Shown in pieces: positions 8,733 to 17,703 of a stretch of 55,522 bases of DNA. The position numbers and the translations under genes were made by a program. Source of the stretch: Oscillospiraceae bacterium (GTDB lineage Bacteria > Bacillota > Clostridia > Oscillospirales > Oscillospiraceae); NCBI GenBank assembly GCA_009787625.1, contig WQSX01000013.1, positions 1 to 55,522 on the forward strand, given 5' to 3'. Numbering within the stretch: position 1 is the first letter of the stretch; every line of letters starts with the position of its first letter. Below the pieces are notes generated by a model. It did no database searches. It worked only from the letters and a program-made list of their open reading frames with translations, and was not told the DNA's origin.

Positions 8733-8788
8733 TAGCATGGACGCAGTATCGTAATTCTAATATTTCAAAGGGGATAGGTCATTAACGC

Positions 8789-9532
8789 ATGATAAAACAA
8801 GTTGAAAAAAGTGAGCAAATACTTGAGCATTTAAGGCAGAATCTATACGTGAACCTCAATATTCTGCACTTCATAGAAAATCACGCAGATGTGAAAATTT
8901 TAATTTATAATAACGACATGCAAAACGGGGTAATTGCGTTTGAAGATGATGGTTGGTGTTTTGTCGCCACTGAGTGTAAGGAGTTTTTGAAGGCTTTTTT
9001 GGAAAATTATCCCACAGGAAACAAACTATTTTCAAGTGTACCAAAAAATTCAGCCGAAGTTATATTTTCACTCAGTGAGCCGCTTTGGAAAACTTCGTGT
9101 AAGGTATATGTGTTTCAAGGTGAAGAAGTTACGAAAAAAAGTGGTAACTTCAAAGTCGAGCAGGTTCTTCCAAGCGATGTAAACGAAATTAATGAATATT
9201 ACACATACCGTGGAGACTGGAGCTTAGAGGAGCTGAAAATGTGTATAGAAAACCTTGACTCATCATGCATTCGCATAGACGGAGAGCTTGCCGCATGGTG
9301 CCTTGTCCACGATAACGACGGCTCATTAGGCCCGCTGTATACAAAAGAAAAGTTTCGCAGAATGGGTCTTGCCGAGCTTGTTTCGTATGATTTGATGGAA
9401 AAATTGATAGCGAAAGGTCAAATCCCATGTGTGCAGATAGTAGATGACAATACGAATTCACTAAATCTCGCAGCTAAGATAAAAGGCATGGAATACTCGC
9501 ATGATTGTATATGGTTTGGATTTGTGGAGTAG
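8789..9532 (+). CDS. GNAT family N-acetyltransferase with extra N-terminal domain
   Basis: 247 residues. The C-terminal half has a clear GNAT fold: LAAWCLVHDNDGSLGPLYTK, then KFRRMGLAELVSYDLMEKLI (the acetyl-CoA pyrophosphate loop with RxxGxA) and CVQIVDDNTNSLNLAAKI. The first ~120 residues (DVKILIYNNDMQNGVIAFED and following) resemble the second, degenerate GNAT-like half found in FR47/GCN5-related two-domain proteins. AAAGGGGATAGG lies upstream of the ATG. The substrate is unknown. It is not obviously in an operon with the genes on either side. Confidence 0.8.
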   Translation: MIKQVEKSEQILEHLRQNLYVNLNILHFIENHADVKILIYNNDMQNGVIAFEDDGWCFVATECKEFLKAFLENYPTGNKLFSSVPKNSAEVIFSLSEPLWKTSCKVYVFQGEEVTKKSGNFKVEQVLPSDVNEINEYYTYRGDWSLEELKMCIENLDSSCIRIDGELAAWCLVHDNDGSLGPLYTKEKFRRMGLAELVSYDLMEKLIAKGQIPCVQIVDDNTNSLNLAAKIKGMEYSHDCIWFGFVE

Positions 9533-9541
9533 TGATAACGC

Positions 9542-9569
9542 TTTACAGTAAAGCATTATGTGCTATAAT
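9542..9569 (+). promoter_or_regulatory. Promoter with overlapping palindrome, upstream of the DUF554 gene
   Basis: TTTACA (9542-9547), 16-base spacer, TATAAT (9564-9569). The perfect 15-base palindrome GCTTTACAGTAAAGC (9540-9554) covers the -35 box, as expected for an operator, though it might be chance. The start codon is 44 bases further on. Confidence 0.55.
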
Positions 9570-9613
9570 GATATTTGGATATTCGCATTAATAGAGAGGA
9601 AACAGCGGTATAG

Positions 9614-10318
9614 ATGTTAGGCGTAATTGTAAATACTGTCGCAATAATTGCCGGAAGCCTTATTGGACTGCTTGTAAACAGGGGAATACCTAAGCGATTT
9701 TCTACAGCTATTATGACAGCAATTGGTTTGGTGATTATCTATGTTGGTGTATCAGGGGCTCTTGAAGCAGAAAATCTCATAATTATGATTTTGTCTCTGG
9801 TGCTTGGCATCATAACAGGAACAGGTCTTAGATTGGACGAGCGTCTCAACACGTTGGGGCAAAAACTTGAGAAACGCTTTGCTCCAAGTGGTGAGGGGAA
9901 AAAGAAAAGCACTTTTGCGCAGGGCTTTGTATCGGCGACATTGCTGTTTTGTGTTGGTGCTATGGCTATAGTCGGCTCAATCAATTCAGGTCTGCTCGAT
10001 GACCATTCTGTTATTTACGCAAAATCTACGATTGACTTTATATCCGCCATTGTACTTACGGTTAGTTTCGGAATTGGCGTTATGTTTTCAGCCTTTTCCG
10101 TGCTCATCTATCAAGGGCTTTTAGTATTACTCGCAGGTCTTTTGAGTCAAGTGCTTTACGACAGTGCACTGATAGCAGAGCTTACAGGTGCAGGCTCACT
10201 CATAATTGTCGCACTCGGCTTAAATATGATAGGTGTGTCAAAAATAAAAGTAGCCGACTTCCTGCCAACCATAGTGTTTGTTCCTGTTTTGTTCAGGCTT
10301 TATGAGCTTATATTCTAA
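9614..10318 (+). CDS. DUF554 family membrane protein (YdfK/YqgA-like)
   Basis: 234 residues, about seven hydrophobic segments. It starts MLGVIVNTVAIIAGSLIGLL, the standard DUF554 opening. It then shows GIITGTGLRLDERLNTLGQKLE, FAQGFVSATLLFCVGAMAIV (family motif GF..ATLLFCVGAMAI), GLLDDHSVIYAKSTIDFISA and the C-terminal FLPTIVFVPVLFRLY. It is full length. The family is a putative transporter of unknown substrate. RBS GAGAGGAAACAGCGG precedes the ATG. It is 19 bases from selA and probably in the same transcript, but this may reflect only genome position. Confidence 0.88.
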   Translation: MLGVIVNTVAIIAGSLIGLLVNRGIPKRFSTAIMTAIGLVIIYVGVSGALEAENLIIMILSLVLGIITGTGLRLDERLNTLGQKLEKRFAPSGEGKKKSTFAQGFVSATLLFCVGAMAIVGSINSGLLDDHSVIYAKSTIDFISAIVLTVSFGIGVMFSAFSVLIYQGLLVLLAGLLSQVLYDSALIAELTGAGSLIIVALGLNMIGVSKIKVADFLPTIVFVPVLFRLYELIF

Positions 10319-10337
10319 CAAGGACCGGTAATTTACA

Positions 10338-11714
10338 ATGCAAGAAAAAGAAAATCTGCTTAAGAAGATACCGCATGTCGATAAGCTCATAAAGCATGAG
10401 CTTATCGCTGACTCCGGCTTTTACCGTCATGAAATTACTGAGGCTGTTCGAGATGTGCTGACTGATATTCGTGAAACGCTGAAGTCCGGCAAGGCTGAAA
10501 GCGTTCCAAAAGACGAGGAGATTGCACTTAAAGCGACATACCTTGCGTCAATGCGGGCGCAAAAAAATCTAAGGCGTGTCGTCAACGGAACCGGAGTGAT
10601 ACTACACTCTAACTTGGGTAGGGCGTGTGTATCGCAGAAAGCGGCAAGCGCTGCGCATGATGCGGCTATGTTTTATTCAACTCTTGAATATGACACAAAA
10701 AAGGGGGAGCGGGGCAGTCGGACAGCACAGGTGGAGAAGCTTTTATGTGATATTACAAAAGCGAAAAGTGCTCTAGTGGTAAACAACAATGCAGCGGCGG
10801 TGCTCCTTGCTCTCACAGCGGTGGCAAGTGGCGGAAACATCATTGTTTCAAGAGGTGAACTCGTTGAAATCGGCGGTGCTTTTCGTGTGCCGGATATCAT
10901 TGAGCAATGCGGCTCGAAACTCATAGCTGTCGGAACGACCAATAAGACGAGACTTTCAGACTTTGAATCGGCAGTAAATGAGGATACAAAAGCTATTTTA
11001 AAGGTACATACGAGTAATTTTAAAGTTGTTGGATTCACTTCCGCAGTCTCCGTGAAAGAATTGGCGGGTTTAGGTAAATCAAAAGACATACCAATTATTG
11101 AGGATATCGGCAGTGGCGCGCTTGTAGATGTCAGGCGCTACGGCATTCAAGATGAGCCGCTTGCCGAGGAAAGCCTAAAAGACGGTGCAGACGTAGTTAC
11201 ATTTAGCGGCGACAAACTACTCGGCGGGCCTCAGTGTGGTATAATCCTTGGAAATAAGAAACTAATTGATGTTATGAAAAAACACCCGCTTTATCGTGCA
11301 CTACGATGTGATAAAATGACAATTGCCGCTCTCGAAGCTACTTTGCGGGTTTATCTTGACCCTCGTGCGGCGGAGCAGGAGATTCCTGTTTTAAAAATGC
11401 TTTCTGCTAAAGAAGGTGAACTCAAAGAGCGGGCGACCAAGTTATGCGCCGAAGTAGAAAATGACGGCGGAAAAGCGGGAGTCATAGAAACAAAAAGCGT
11501 AGCAGGCGGCGGAGCGGTTCCCGGACTAACACTCAAATCCTACGCAGTAATGCCAATGGGAGACCTGAGCGCAGACGCTTTGGAGAAGAAACTGAGAAGT
11601 TTAGAGGTACCAATAATCGGACGCATCGAGGACGATAAGTTTTTGCTTGATGTCCGAACAATGTTTGAAGATGATTTTGAGTATATAGCAGGAGAGATTG
11701 CTAAACATGACTAA
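10338..11714 (+). CDS. selA: L-seryl-tRNA(Sec) selenium transferase
   Basis: A pyridoxal-phosphate enzyme, decameric in bacteria, that converts seryl-tRNA(Sec) to selenocysteyl-tRNA(Sec) using selenophosphate. 458 residues, usual length. Seen: the N-terminal tRNA-binding domain (LLKKIPHVDKLIKHE), RRVVNGTGVILHSNLGRA, the GERGSRTAQVEKLLCDITKA segment, VVNNNAAAVLLAL, and the PLP lysine motif TFSGDKLLGGPQCGIILG. Together with selB it shows that this organism makes selenoproteins. It is separated from selB by a chimeric gene whose ATG overlaps the selA stop, which is unusual for a normally contiguous selAB pair. No selD or selC is seen in the window. Confidence 0.95.
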   Translation: MQEKENLLKKIPHVDKLIKHELIADSGFYRHEITEAVRDVLTDIRETLKSGKAESVPKDEEIALKATYLASMRAQKNLRRVVNGTGVILHSNLGRACVSQKAASAAHDAAMFYSTLEYDTKKGERGSRTAQVEKLLCDITKAKSALVVNNNAAAVLLALTAVASGGNIIVSRGELVEIGGAFRVPDIIEQCGSKLIAVGTTNKTRLSDFESAVNEDTKAILKVHTSNFKVVGFTSAVSVKELAGLGKSKDIPIIEDIGSGALVDVRRYGIQDEPLAEESLKDGADVVTFSGDKLLGGPQCGIILGNKKLIDVMKKHPLYRALRCDKMTIAALEATLRVYLDPRAAEQEIPVLKMLSAKEGELKERATKLCAEVENDGGKAGVIETKSVAGGGAVPGLTLKSYAVMPMGDLSADALEKKLRSLEVPIIGRIEDDKFLLDVRTMFEDDFEYIAGEIAKHD

Positions 11715-12849
11715 ATCGAATGACCATATCGTAATTTTTAAAACAGAAGATGATAAAATTTCTGTTGATGTACGTTTTGATGAAGATACAGTTTGGCTGA
11801 CTTTAGACCAAATGGCAGAGCTGTTTGAGCGAGATAAATCAACGATTTCTCGTCATATAAAGAATGTATTTGACGAAGGAGAGCTTGAGAGAGATTCAGT
11901 TGTTGCAAATTTTGCAACAACTGCTTCCGATGGAAAAACATACAAAGTTGACTATTATAACCTTGATGTAATAATCTCTGTTGGCTACCGGGTTAAATCC
12001 CTGCGCGGAATGCAATTTCGCAAGTGGGCAACCAAACGGTTAAACGAATATATTCTCAAAGGTTTTACCATGGACGATGAACGTTTAAAAACTGGTGGTG
12101 GGCGATATTTTAGGGAACTATTGCAACGTATCCGAGATATTCGTAGTAGTGAACGCAATCTGTATCAGCAAGTGACCGATATTTACGCTACTTCCGTTGA
12201 TTATGATCCAAAAGCTGCAACTACCAGAGATTTCTTTGCGAGCGTACAAAATAAGCTACACTACGCTGCTCACAAACACACAGCGGCAGAGCTGATTCAT
12301 GAAAGGGTAAATAGCAACAAACTCCATGTGGGCATGACAAATTTCAAAGGTGAATACGCTACCAAGAGCGATGTCGTTATTGATATAGCCGTAGCGATAA
12401 ATGATTTCGCAGAACTCGAACCACTGATTCCAGTGTTGGAACTCAATGGCTTTTTGCATCGTGGTTGGTATATTATTGGACGTTTAAAAGTGTTAAATGT
12501 TTATGAGGAATCAATCTCCGGTGGTGGCGATAGGGTTTGCACACACCATATACACATCGTTATCACCAATAGCAAAGAATGGAATGATCACATAATTTTT
12601 CGTGATTATATGAACAAAAATGCGTCAGTAGCAAAAAAATACGAAGCATTGAAGATGGAATTAGCAATGGCGAACACATACGACGAAGAGCGTGAAAAGT
12701 ATCGTGCCGGAAAACATGACTTTATTGAGCAGACACTCAAAGATGCTTTGGCGTGGTCACTGATACACGACATCCACGGATATGATTCTTTCATAAAAAT
12801 CGAGCCGCTTAACAAGGGTTGGTCTGCCGACAAAAAATATGAGATATAG
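11707..12849 (+). CDS. Chimeric RhuM / GrpB / APH-fragment protein inserted between selA and selB
   Basis: 380 residues from ATG 11707 (GGAGAG lies 9 bases upstream; an in-frame TTG at 11698 is less likely). Residues 1-~222 are a RhuM-type protein: a winged DNA-binding part ([20 protein letters not shown]), the signature [20 protein letters not shown] and [20 protein letters not shown]. At about residue 223 ([15 protein letters not shown]) it changes to the C-terminal two thirds of a GrpB/UPF0157 nucleotidyltransferase-fold protein: [45 protein letters not shown]. The last ~20 residues ([18 protein letters not shown]) look like the first strand of an aminoglycoside-phosphotransferase-like kinase, cut off by TAG. 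The GrpB N-terminus with its conserved GSTS segment is missing. It is probably the scar of a deletion; any function is doubtful. Confidence 0.75.
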   Translation: MTKSNDHIVIFKTEDDKISVDVRFDEDTVWLTLDQMAELFERDKSTISRHIKNVFDEGELERDSVVANFATTASDGKTYKVDYYNLDVIISVGYRVKSLRGMQFRKWATKRLNEYILKGFTMDDERLKTGGGRYFRELLQRIRDIRSSERNLYQQVTDIYATSVDYDPKAATTRDFFASVQNKLHYAAHKHTAAELIHERVNSNKLHVGMTNFKGEYATKSDVVIDIAVAINDFAELEPLIPVLELNGFLHRGWYIIGRLKVLNVYEESISGGGDRVCTHHIHIVITNSKEWNDHIIFRDYMNKNASVAKKYEALKMELAMANTYDEEREKYRAGKHDFIEQTLKDALAWSLIHDIHGYDSFIKIEPLNKGWSADKKYEI

Positions 12850-12892
12850 CAATGTAAAAAGAAAGCGCTGGTAATATATTAAAGGAAAAACT

Positions 12893-14794
12893 ATGAAACA
12901 CGTAATAATTGGTACGGCGGGGCATGTAGACCATGGTAAGACTACATTGGTTAAAGCGCTCACCGGAATTGATACTGATAGACTCGCAGAAGAAAAGCGG
13001 CGTGGTGTGACCATTGAGCCGGGTTTTGCATATCTTGATTTTGAAGATGGCACAAGAGCCGGCATAATCGATGTGCCGGGGCATGAGCGGTTTATCCGAA
13101 ATATGCTTGCAGGTTCGGGTGGTATTGACCTGTCTATGCTTGTAATTGCGGCAGATGAGGGAGTTATGCCGCAGACAAAAGAGCACCTGGGCATACTCTC
13201 GCAACTAAATATAAGTGATGGGCTGGTAGTATTAACAAAAACAGACAAGGCAGAGCCTGACTGGATAGAACTGGTCAGAGAAGATGTTTCCGAGCTTGTA
13301 AAAGGTACATTTCTCGAAGACAGACCAATATTAGGCGTTTCAGCGCAGACAGGAGAGGGGCTTGAGGAACTAAAAAGCAAGCTGTTTCAGCTCCAAAGTA
13401 ATCTAAGCGAAAAAAATCATTCCTTACCATTTCGCTTACCGATTGACAGAGTGTTTTCTGTAGAGGGTTTTGGAATTGTAGTTACAGGCACACTTATTGA
13501 AGGCTCTGTAAAAGTAGGAGAGACAGCGGAAATACAGCCATCAGGCACAAAGGCAACAATCCGAAATCTACAAGTGCATGGCGATAATGTGGAAACCGCA
13601 TATGCAGGGCAGAGAACAGCAATTAGTCTTGCAGGGATAAAAAAGGGTAGCACAGCACGCGGCGATGTGGTGTCCGCAGAGGGTATGTTGGAAGTCACAA
13701 GTAGATTGGACGTGAAACTCAGCGTTTTACCGGACACAGAGCGCAAAATAAAAAACGGTGCAGAGGTTCACTTCTTTCACGGCGCACGATCAATGCTAGC
13801 AAAGGTGTTTTTGTATGAAAAACGAGAAATTGAAAAAGGCGAAAGCGCATTTGCAAGACTAAAACTAACAGAACCGCTACCATGCAAACGCGGCGATAGG
13901 TTTGTGGTTAGATTTTACTCTCCACTGGAAACTCTGGGCGGAGGAGTCATATTAGATGCAAGCCCAAGCGAGCGAGTACGACGAGATGATGGGGCTTTGA
14001 GCGCACTTCAAATAAGAGAAAAAGGAACACAAACCGAAGTTGCAGAGCTGGCGGCCTTTCAATTGGGCAGAGTATTTTCAGTAGCAGACTTGTGCAAGCG
14101 TGCAGATTTAGACAAAAAATCATGCAATGAAGCTAGTAAAGAGCTCCTAGAGAGCAAACACATTATAGAGCTATCAGAGGGAAAATATGCTTCATCAAAA
14201 ATAATAGAGCAAATCAGCGAAAAATGTGCTGATTTACTCAAAGATTATCATGCGGCATTCCCACTACGTGCAGGCATGAACATAGCAGAATTGCGCCAAA
14301 AACTGATGCCTGAAACAGAAACATCTGATGTTAGCTCAGTACTAAAGATTTTTGCCGACAGGGGACAATTAATAGTTTCAAGCAACACGGTGAAACTGTC
14401 GGAATTTAAACCAAACTACACACAGGCACAAGAAAAAATAAGAGAAAAACTTCTATCAGAGTTAGAGAATACAGGCTACGAAGCAAAATCACCCGAAGAA
14501 CTTGCCGCAATGTACTCGAAAAATGAAAAGCGAGATTTCGAGCAAGTGTTTGAAAGCATGGTATCAGGCGGTGAAATAGTAATGCTATCACCACAAGTGT
14601 ACTGGCTGCAAGGAGTTTATGAAAAAGGTGTAAATCAAATAACCAAGCACTTTGAAAACAATGAGACACTAACATTAGCGCAGTGCAGAGATTTACTGGG
14701 AACGTCACGCAAATATACTCTTGCCCTGCTGGAACATTTAGATGCAAAAAAGGTAACAAAAATGGTTGGAGATTCAAGAATTCTGTTAAAGTAA
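12893..14794 (+). CDS. selB: Selenocysteine-specific translation elongation factor
   Basis: A GTPase of 633 residues that delivers selenocysteyl-tRNA to UGA codons with a SECIS hairpin. Seen: the P loop [18 protein letters not shown]2 [16 protein letters not shown]3 [11 protein letters not shown] and the G4 element TKTD. Next come EF-Tu-like domains 2 and 3, then the C-terminal array of winged helices ([40 protein letters not shown]) that binds SECIS RNA. Length is normal. AAAGGAAAAACT precedes the ATG. The 3' end ([10 protein letters not shown], stop) is repeated in degenerate form at 15603-15651, on the other side of a toxin-antitoxin module, which suggests an insertion event here. Confidence 0.95.
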   Translation: MKHVIIGTAGHVDHGKTTLVKALTGIDTDRLAEEKRRGVTIEPGFAYLDFEDGTRAGIIDVPGHERFIRNMLAGSGGIDLSMLVIAADEGVMPQTKEHLGILSQLNISDGLVVLTKTDKAEPDWIELVREDVSELVKGTFLEDRPILGVSAQTGEGLEELKSKLFQLQSNLSEKNHSLPFRLPIDRVFSVEGFGIVVTGTLIEGSVKVGETAEIQPSGTKATIRNLQVHGDNVETAYAGQRTAISLAGIKKGSTARGDVVSAEGMLEVTSRLDVKLSVLPDTERKIKNGAEVHFFHGARSMLAKVFLYEKREIEKGESAFARLKLTEPLPCKRGDRFVVRFYSPLETLGGGVILDASPSERVRRDDGALSALQIREKGTQTEVAELAAFQLGRVFSVADLCKRADLDKKSCNEASKELLESKHIIELSEGKYASSKIIEQISEKCADLLKDYHAAFPLRAGMNIAELRQKLMPETETSDVSSVLKIFADRGQLIVSSNTVKLSEFKPNYTQAQEKIREKLLSELENTGYEAKSPEELAAMYSKNEKRDFEQVFESMVSGGEIVMLSPQVYWLQGVYEKGVNQITKHFENNETLTLAQCRDLLGTSRKYTLALLEHLDAKKVTKMVGDSRILLK

Positions 14795-14845
14795 ACAAAA
14801 TTATGCGTCCACATTTGGATTATGCACACAGTTAATAAAAATCGT

Positions 14846-15166
14846 TTATCGTTGTGTAATTACCGAAAAATTTTCAAAGAGTTTTTCATCTTTTTCCAAA
14901 AAGGCAAACATGCGGTTTGCGATACCTGATGGGGTATTTCGGCCTGACTCCCACGCTTCAATGGTCTTAGCTGAAACCCCCATAGCCTCTGCAAAAACTC
15001 TTTGTGACATACAGTGCCGGGCGCGAATGGCCTTGATTTCCACAGATGTATACGTATGAAGTGGTGCAATCGAAATTCTATCGACTTTGATATTTGGCAA
15101 GTTTCCGCGTTCATATTCGACAGCTTCGGTTAAACCTTGTTTTATGGATTCAAATAAATTGTTCAT
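14846..15166 (-). CDS. Type II antitoxin, Xre/HigA-like HTH
   Basis: 106 residues: MNNLFESIKQGLTEAVEYE, then a helix-turn-helix VEIKAIRARHCMSQRVFAEA MGVSAKTIEAWESGRNTPSG typical of Xre/HigA (NadS-like) antitoxins. It should bind and block the RelE/HigB-type toxin encoded upstream and repress the shared promoter. Its ATG overlaps the toxin stop by four bases (15163-15166). The toxin-first gene order is that of higBA systems. The pair sits in the same 0.8 kb that separates selB from its duplicated 3' end. Confidence 0.85.
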   Translation of the reverse strand: MNNLFESIKQGLTEAVEYERGNLPNIKVDRISIAPLHTYTSVEIKAIRARHCMSQRVFAEAMGVSAKTIEAWESGRNTPSGIANRMFAFLEKDEKLFENFSVITQR

Positions 15167-15516
15167 TTTCCGCCTCTCCTTCTCAACTCATCTTCAAGTA
15201 GTTTAACGATTGCTTTCAGTTCATTTTTCTCATTTGATGTTAAGTCATCTTTTTTGCCTTTGCCATATGCAGTTAGAAGGTATACTTTTTCAAACACAAC
15301 AAAGTCAATGTAGATTACTCTGGCTCCGCCGCTTTTTCCACGATTTGGCAATTGTATACGCAGCTTTCTGATACCACCGGTTCCGGATGATATTACGCTT
15401 CCCTTGGTGGGGTCAACAATCAGTTCGCTTTCGATTTTTGCTATATCGCTTTCATTGAAACCAAGCTGTTTGCATTGTTTATCGAACTCCGTCAGCCTTA
15501 CAAACTCTCTTGTCAT
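15163..15516 (-). CDS. Type II toxin, RelE/HigB-like
   Basis: 117 residues: MTREFVRLTEFDKQCKQLGF at the start, the central KLRIQLPNRGKSGGARVIYI strand with the family RxxxxxxGKSGGxRxIY pattern, and KVYLLTAYGKGKKDDLTSNE at the end. This is the RelE/HigB mRNA-interferase fold, which cleaves ribosome-bound mRNA. It is the first gene of the module, transcribed from a consensus promoter at 15543-15572 that carries a palindromic operator. The start ATG at 15516 is preceded on the minus strand by GAGGTTTTGGAAT. The toxic activity is inferred from family. Confidence 0.87.
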   Translation of the reverse strand: MTREFVRLTEFDKQCKQLGFNESDIAKIESELIVDPTKGSVISSGTGGIRKLRIQLPNRGKSGGARVIYIDFVVFEKVYLLTAYGKGKKDDLTSNEKNELKAIVKLLEDELRRRGGK

Positions 15517-15542
15517 ATTCCAAAACCTCGTTTCATGCTTAC

Positions 15543-15572
15543 ATTATACCCTATTGAATAGGGTGGTGTCAA
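15543..15572 (-). promoter_or_regulatory. Consensus promoter with operator palindrome for the toxin-antitoxin pair
   Basis: On the minus strand TTGACA (15567-15572), 18-base spacer, TATAAT (15543-15548), both perfect. The spacer contains the palindrome ACCCTATTCAATAGGGT (15548-15564), which is well placed for autorepression by the antitoxin. Confidence 0.8.
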
Positions 15573-15602
15573 TTGTTGTGAGAAATATTGGAATGACAAT
15601 AA

Positions 15603-15651
15603 GATGAGCTGGTAAAAAATGCTGGGAGATTCAAGAATTCTCACAAAATAA
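15603..15651 (+). pseudogene. Remnant of the selB 3' end
   Basis: GGAGATTCAAGAATTCT occurs here and at the end of selB (14768-14784). The extended alignment runs from GATGAGCTGGTAAAAAATG to AAATAAAC against GATGCAAAAAAGGTAAC... to AAGTAAAC in selB. Translated, the copy reads MLGDSRILTK then stop, compared with [10 protein letters not shown] then stop in selB; a single-base change in length breaks the frame upstream. It overlaps the last 11 bases of the convergent hydrolase gene. It marks the old selB terminus before the toxin-antitoxin module arrived. Confidence 0.65.
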
Positions 15652-16417
15652 ACTGCAACAAAGCTTGCTCTATGGTTGTTTTGTCTCGCTCTGTGTAGTA
15701 GGCGTGTAGCGAATCTTGCAAGATTATTGGCTTAAAATCTGCGCCTGCTAGTTTTGATTGCATTACATCTAGACTTTTTACCGATGTGACCTCATCATCT
15801 ATGGAGAAGACACCCACAACGGGCGATGTAACTTGCGACAGAATCGCTCTTGTTTTGTGTTGCAGTTTTAAAAATTCAAAATCAGGCTTGTGAATGCGCC
15901 AAATCAAGTCAAAAGTTCTTGGCACACCGCTGAACTGAATGTAGGCACGATTAATTAGGCTGTTTTTACTTCCGAAAAATTTCTTTAAATGAACCACAAA
16001 GGCATGAGCGGAGATATATGTGACCTTGAGCGGGCAAGCGATTGCGAACACACCGCACACACACTGCGGAAACTTAATCGCCGCGTGCAGGGCGAGCAAA
16101 CAGCCCATTGAGTGACCAACAAGCCATATCTTTTTGTATGACAGGGAAAGCCGCTCTATTTCGTTATATACATGCTCTTGCCAGTTTTCGTGTGTAGCTT
16201 CTGAAAATTCTTTCACGGATACACCGTGGCCGGGGAGTAGTAGTGATGTATATGAAAAACCTTGCAGACAAACAATATCTGCAAGGTTATCAAACTGTCT
16301 TGGAGTGCCCATATATCCGTGTATGAAAACAATGATTTCGCCGTCAATCGAGCCCTGCTTAAATCGGGGCTCATGCGTCAACTTTTGTTCACCCGAACCA
16401 TCAGCACTCGGACCCAT
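15641..16417 (-). CDS. Alpha/beta hydrolase (carboxylesterase/lipase type)
   Basis: 258 residues. It has an oxyanion segment IVFIHGYMGTPRQF, the nucleophile elbow LVGHSMGCLLALHAA (Ser), the acid in VVGVFSIDDEVTSVKS (Asp) and the histidine in DSLHAYYTE, so the catalytic triad is complete. The HGYMGTP pattern is like thermostable carboxylesterase Est30 and monoacylglycerol-lipase relatives. No signal peptide is seen, so it acts in the cytosol. It starts five bases after the ald stop on the same strand, so the two are probably co-transcribed. The substrate is unknown. Confidence 0.85.
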   Translation of the reverse strand: MGPSADGSGEQKLTHEPRFKQGSIDGEIIVFIHGYMGTPRQFDNLADIVCLQGFSYTSLLLPGHGVSVKEFSEATHENWQEHVYNEIERLSLSYKKIWLVGHSMGCLLALHAAIKFPQCVCGVFAIACPLKVTYISAHAFVVHLKKFFGSKNSLINRAYIQFSGVPRTFDLIWRIHKPDFEFLKLQHKTRAILSQVTSPVVGVFSIDDEVTSVKSLDVMQSKLAGADFKPIILQDSLHAYYTERDKTTIEQALLQFIL

Positions 16418-16422
16418 AGGCT

Positions 16423-17541
16423 CTACACCGAAAAAACATCAAACGGGACGACTTTGCGATCTTGTGCTTTTGCCGCCGCCGGGCAAATCATGTCTCCCAA
16501 GTAGACTGAAAGCCCCTTACGCAGTGCGGGATTTTCCTGCATTGCTTTTATTGCACCCTTGTTTGCAATTTCCAGCGCATATGGTAAAGTTGCATTTGAA
16601 AGAGCGAAAGTAGAAGTGCGCGGGACAGCTCCGGGAATATTTGGAACTGAGTAGTGAACTACGCCATGCTTTACGAAGTATGGGTCTTTATGGCTTGTGG
16701 TGCGGTCGATAGTCTCGGCTATGCCACCCTGGTCGATTGAAATATCAACAATTACAGAGCCGGGGCGCATGGTTTTTACCATATCCTCTGTGACGAGCTT
16801 AGGTGCTTTTTCTCCAACGATGAGAACTGCACCGACAAGCATGTCAGCTTCTTTTACTGCTGTGGCAATTGCCTGCTTTGTGGAGTAGAGAGTTTCCACT
16901 CGGTTGCCAAACACATCTTGCAGATATGCCATGCGGTCAAGAGATAAATCTAAAATTGTGACGCGAGCGCCTAAGCCGACTGCGATTCTTGCGGCTCCTG
17001 TTCCTGAAATGCCTCCGCCTAAAATCACGACATGTCCGGGCTTCACGCCGGGCAGACCACCGAGCAGAATGCCGCTTCCATCGTTGCTCTTGTGCAAGAG
17101 ATTCGCACCAACCTGAACGGCAACTTTACCGGCTATCTCGCTCATGGGTGTGAGGAGCGGGAGAGAGCCGTCTTCAAGCTCAACGGTTTCGTATGCGATG
17201 GCGATGCACTTAGATTTAAGCAGAGCATCGGTCTGGGGTATATCCGGGGCAAGGTGCAAGAATGTGAACATGATTTGCCCCTCACGCATCAGGCTGTACT
17301 CAGGTTCAAGTGGCTCTTTAACCTTGTATATCATATCAGCTTGAGCATAGACATCTGCGGCACTGTCAAGGATTTTTGCGCCTGCTTTTATATACTCATC
17401 ATCAGGGAACCCACTTCCGAGTCCTGCGCCTTTTTCTACATAGACAGTGTGTCCTGCCGATACAAAGCTCACAACTCCTGCCGGGGTTGCCGCTATGCGG
17501 TTTTCTTGTGCCTTAATTTCTTTTGGGATACCAACGTTCAT
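16423..17541 (-). CDS. ald: Alanine dehydrogenase
   Basis: NAD-dependent L-alanine dehydrogenase (alanine + NAD+ + H2O to pyruvate + NH4+ + NADH), hexameric and cytosolic. 372 residues, the normal length. Seen: MNVGIPKEIKAQENRIAATP, the substrate lysine region MIYKVKEPLEPEYSLM, the catalytic histidine in FTFLHLAPD, and the NAD-binding glycine motif VVILGGGISGTGAARIAVGL. The end ALPYALEIANKGAIKAMQ is typical. A consensus promoter lies 70 bases upstream. The downstream hydrolase gene is probably in the same mRNA. Confidence 0.95.
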   Translation of the reverse strand: MNVGIPKEIKAQENRIAATPAGVVSFVSAGHTVYVEKGAGLGSGFPDDEYIKAGAKILDSAADVYAQADMIYKVKEPLEPEYSLMREGQIMFTFLHLAPDIPQTDALLKSKCIAIAYETVELEDGSLPLLTPMSEIAGKVAVQVGANLLHKSNDGSGILLGGLPGVKPGHVVILGGGISGTGAARIAVGLGARVTILDLSLDRMAYLQDVFGNRVETLYSTKQAIATAVKEADMLVGAVLIVGEKAPKLVTEDMVKTMRPGSVIVDISIDQGGIAETIDRTTSHKDPYFVKHGVVHYSVPNIPGAVPRTSTFALSNATLPYALEIANKGAIKAMQENPALRKGLSVYLGDMICPAAAKAQDRKVVPFDVFSV

Positions 17542-17612
17542 TCTGATACCAGCCTTTCTATAACTTAGGTATTATTTAATCGGTGAAGCAATAGTTTCTT
17601 TATGCGAGTGAA

Positions 17613-17641
17613 ATCATATACATAAAATAAGCATTTGTCAA
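17613..17641 (-). promoter_or_regulatory. Sigma-A promoter for ald
   Basis: On the minus strand TTGACA (17636-17641), 17-base spacer, TATGAT (17613-17618), about 70 bases upstream of the ald start codon. It separates ald from the one-carbon genes transcribed in the same direction further upstream. Confidence 0.72.
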
Positions 17642-17703
17642 GGAAAAACTACTTTCAAATCGTTTGGATTTGGTGCGTTTAATTATGCTTGCATTATTTT
17701 ACA

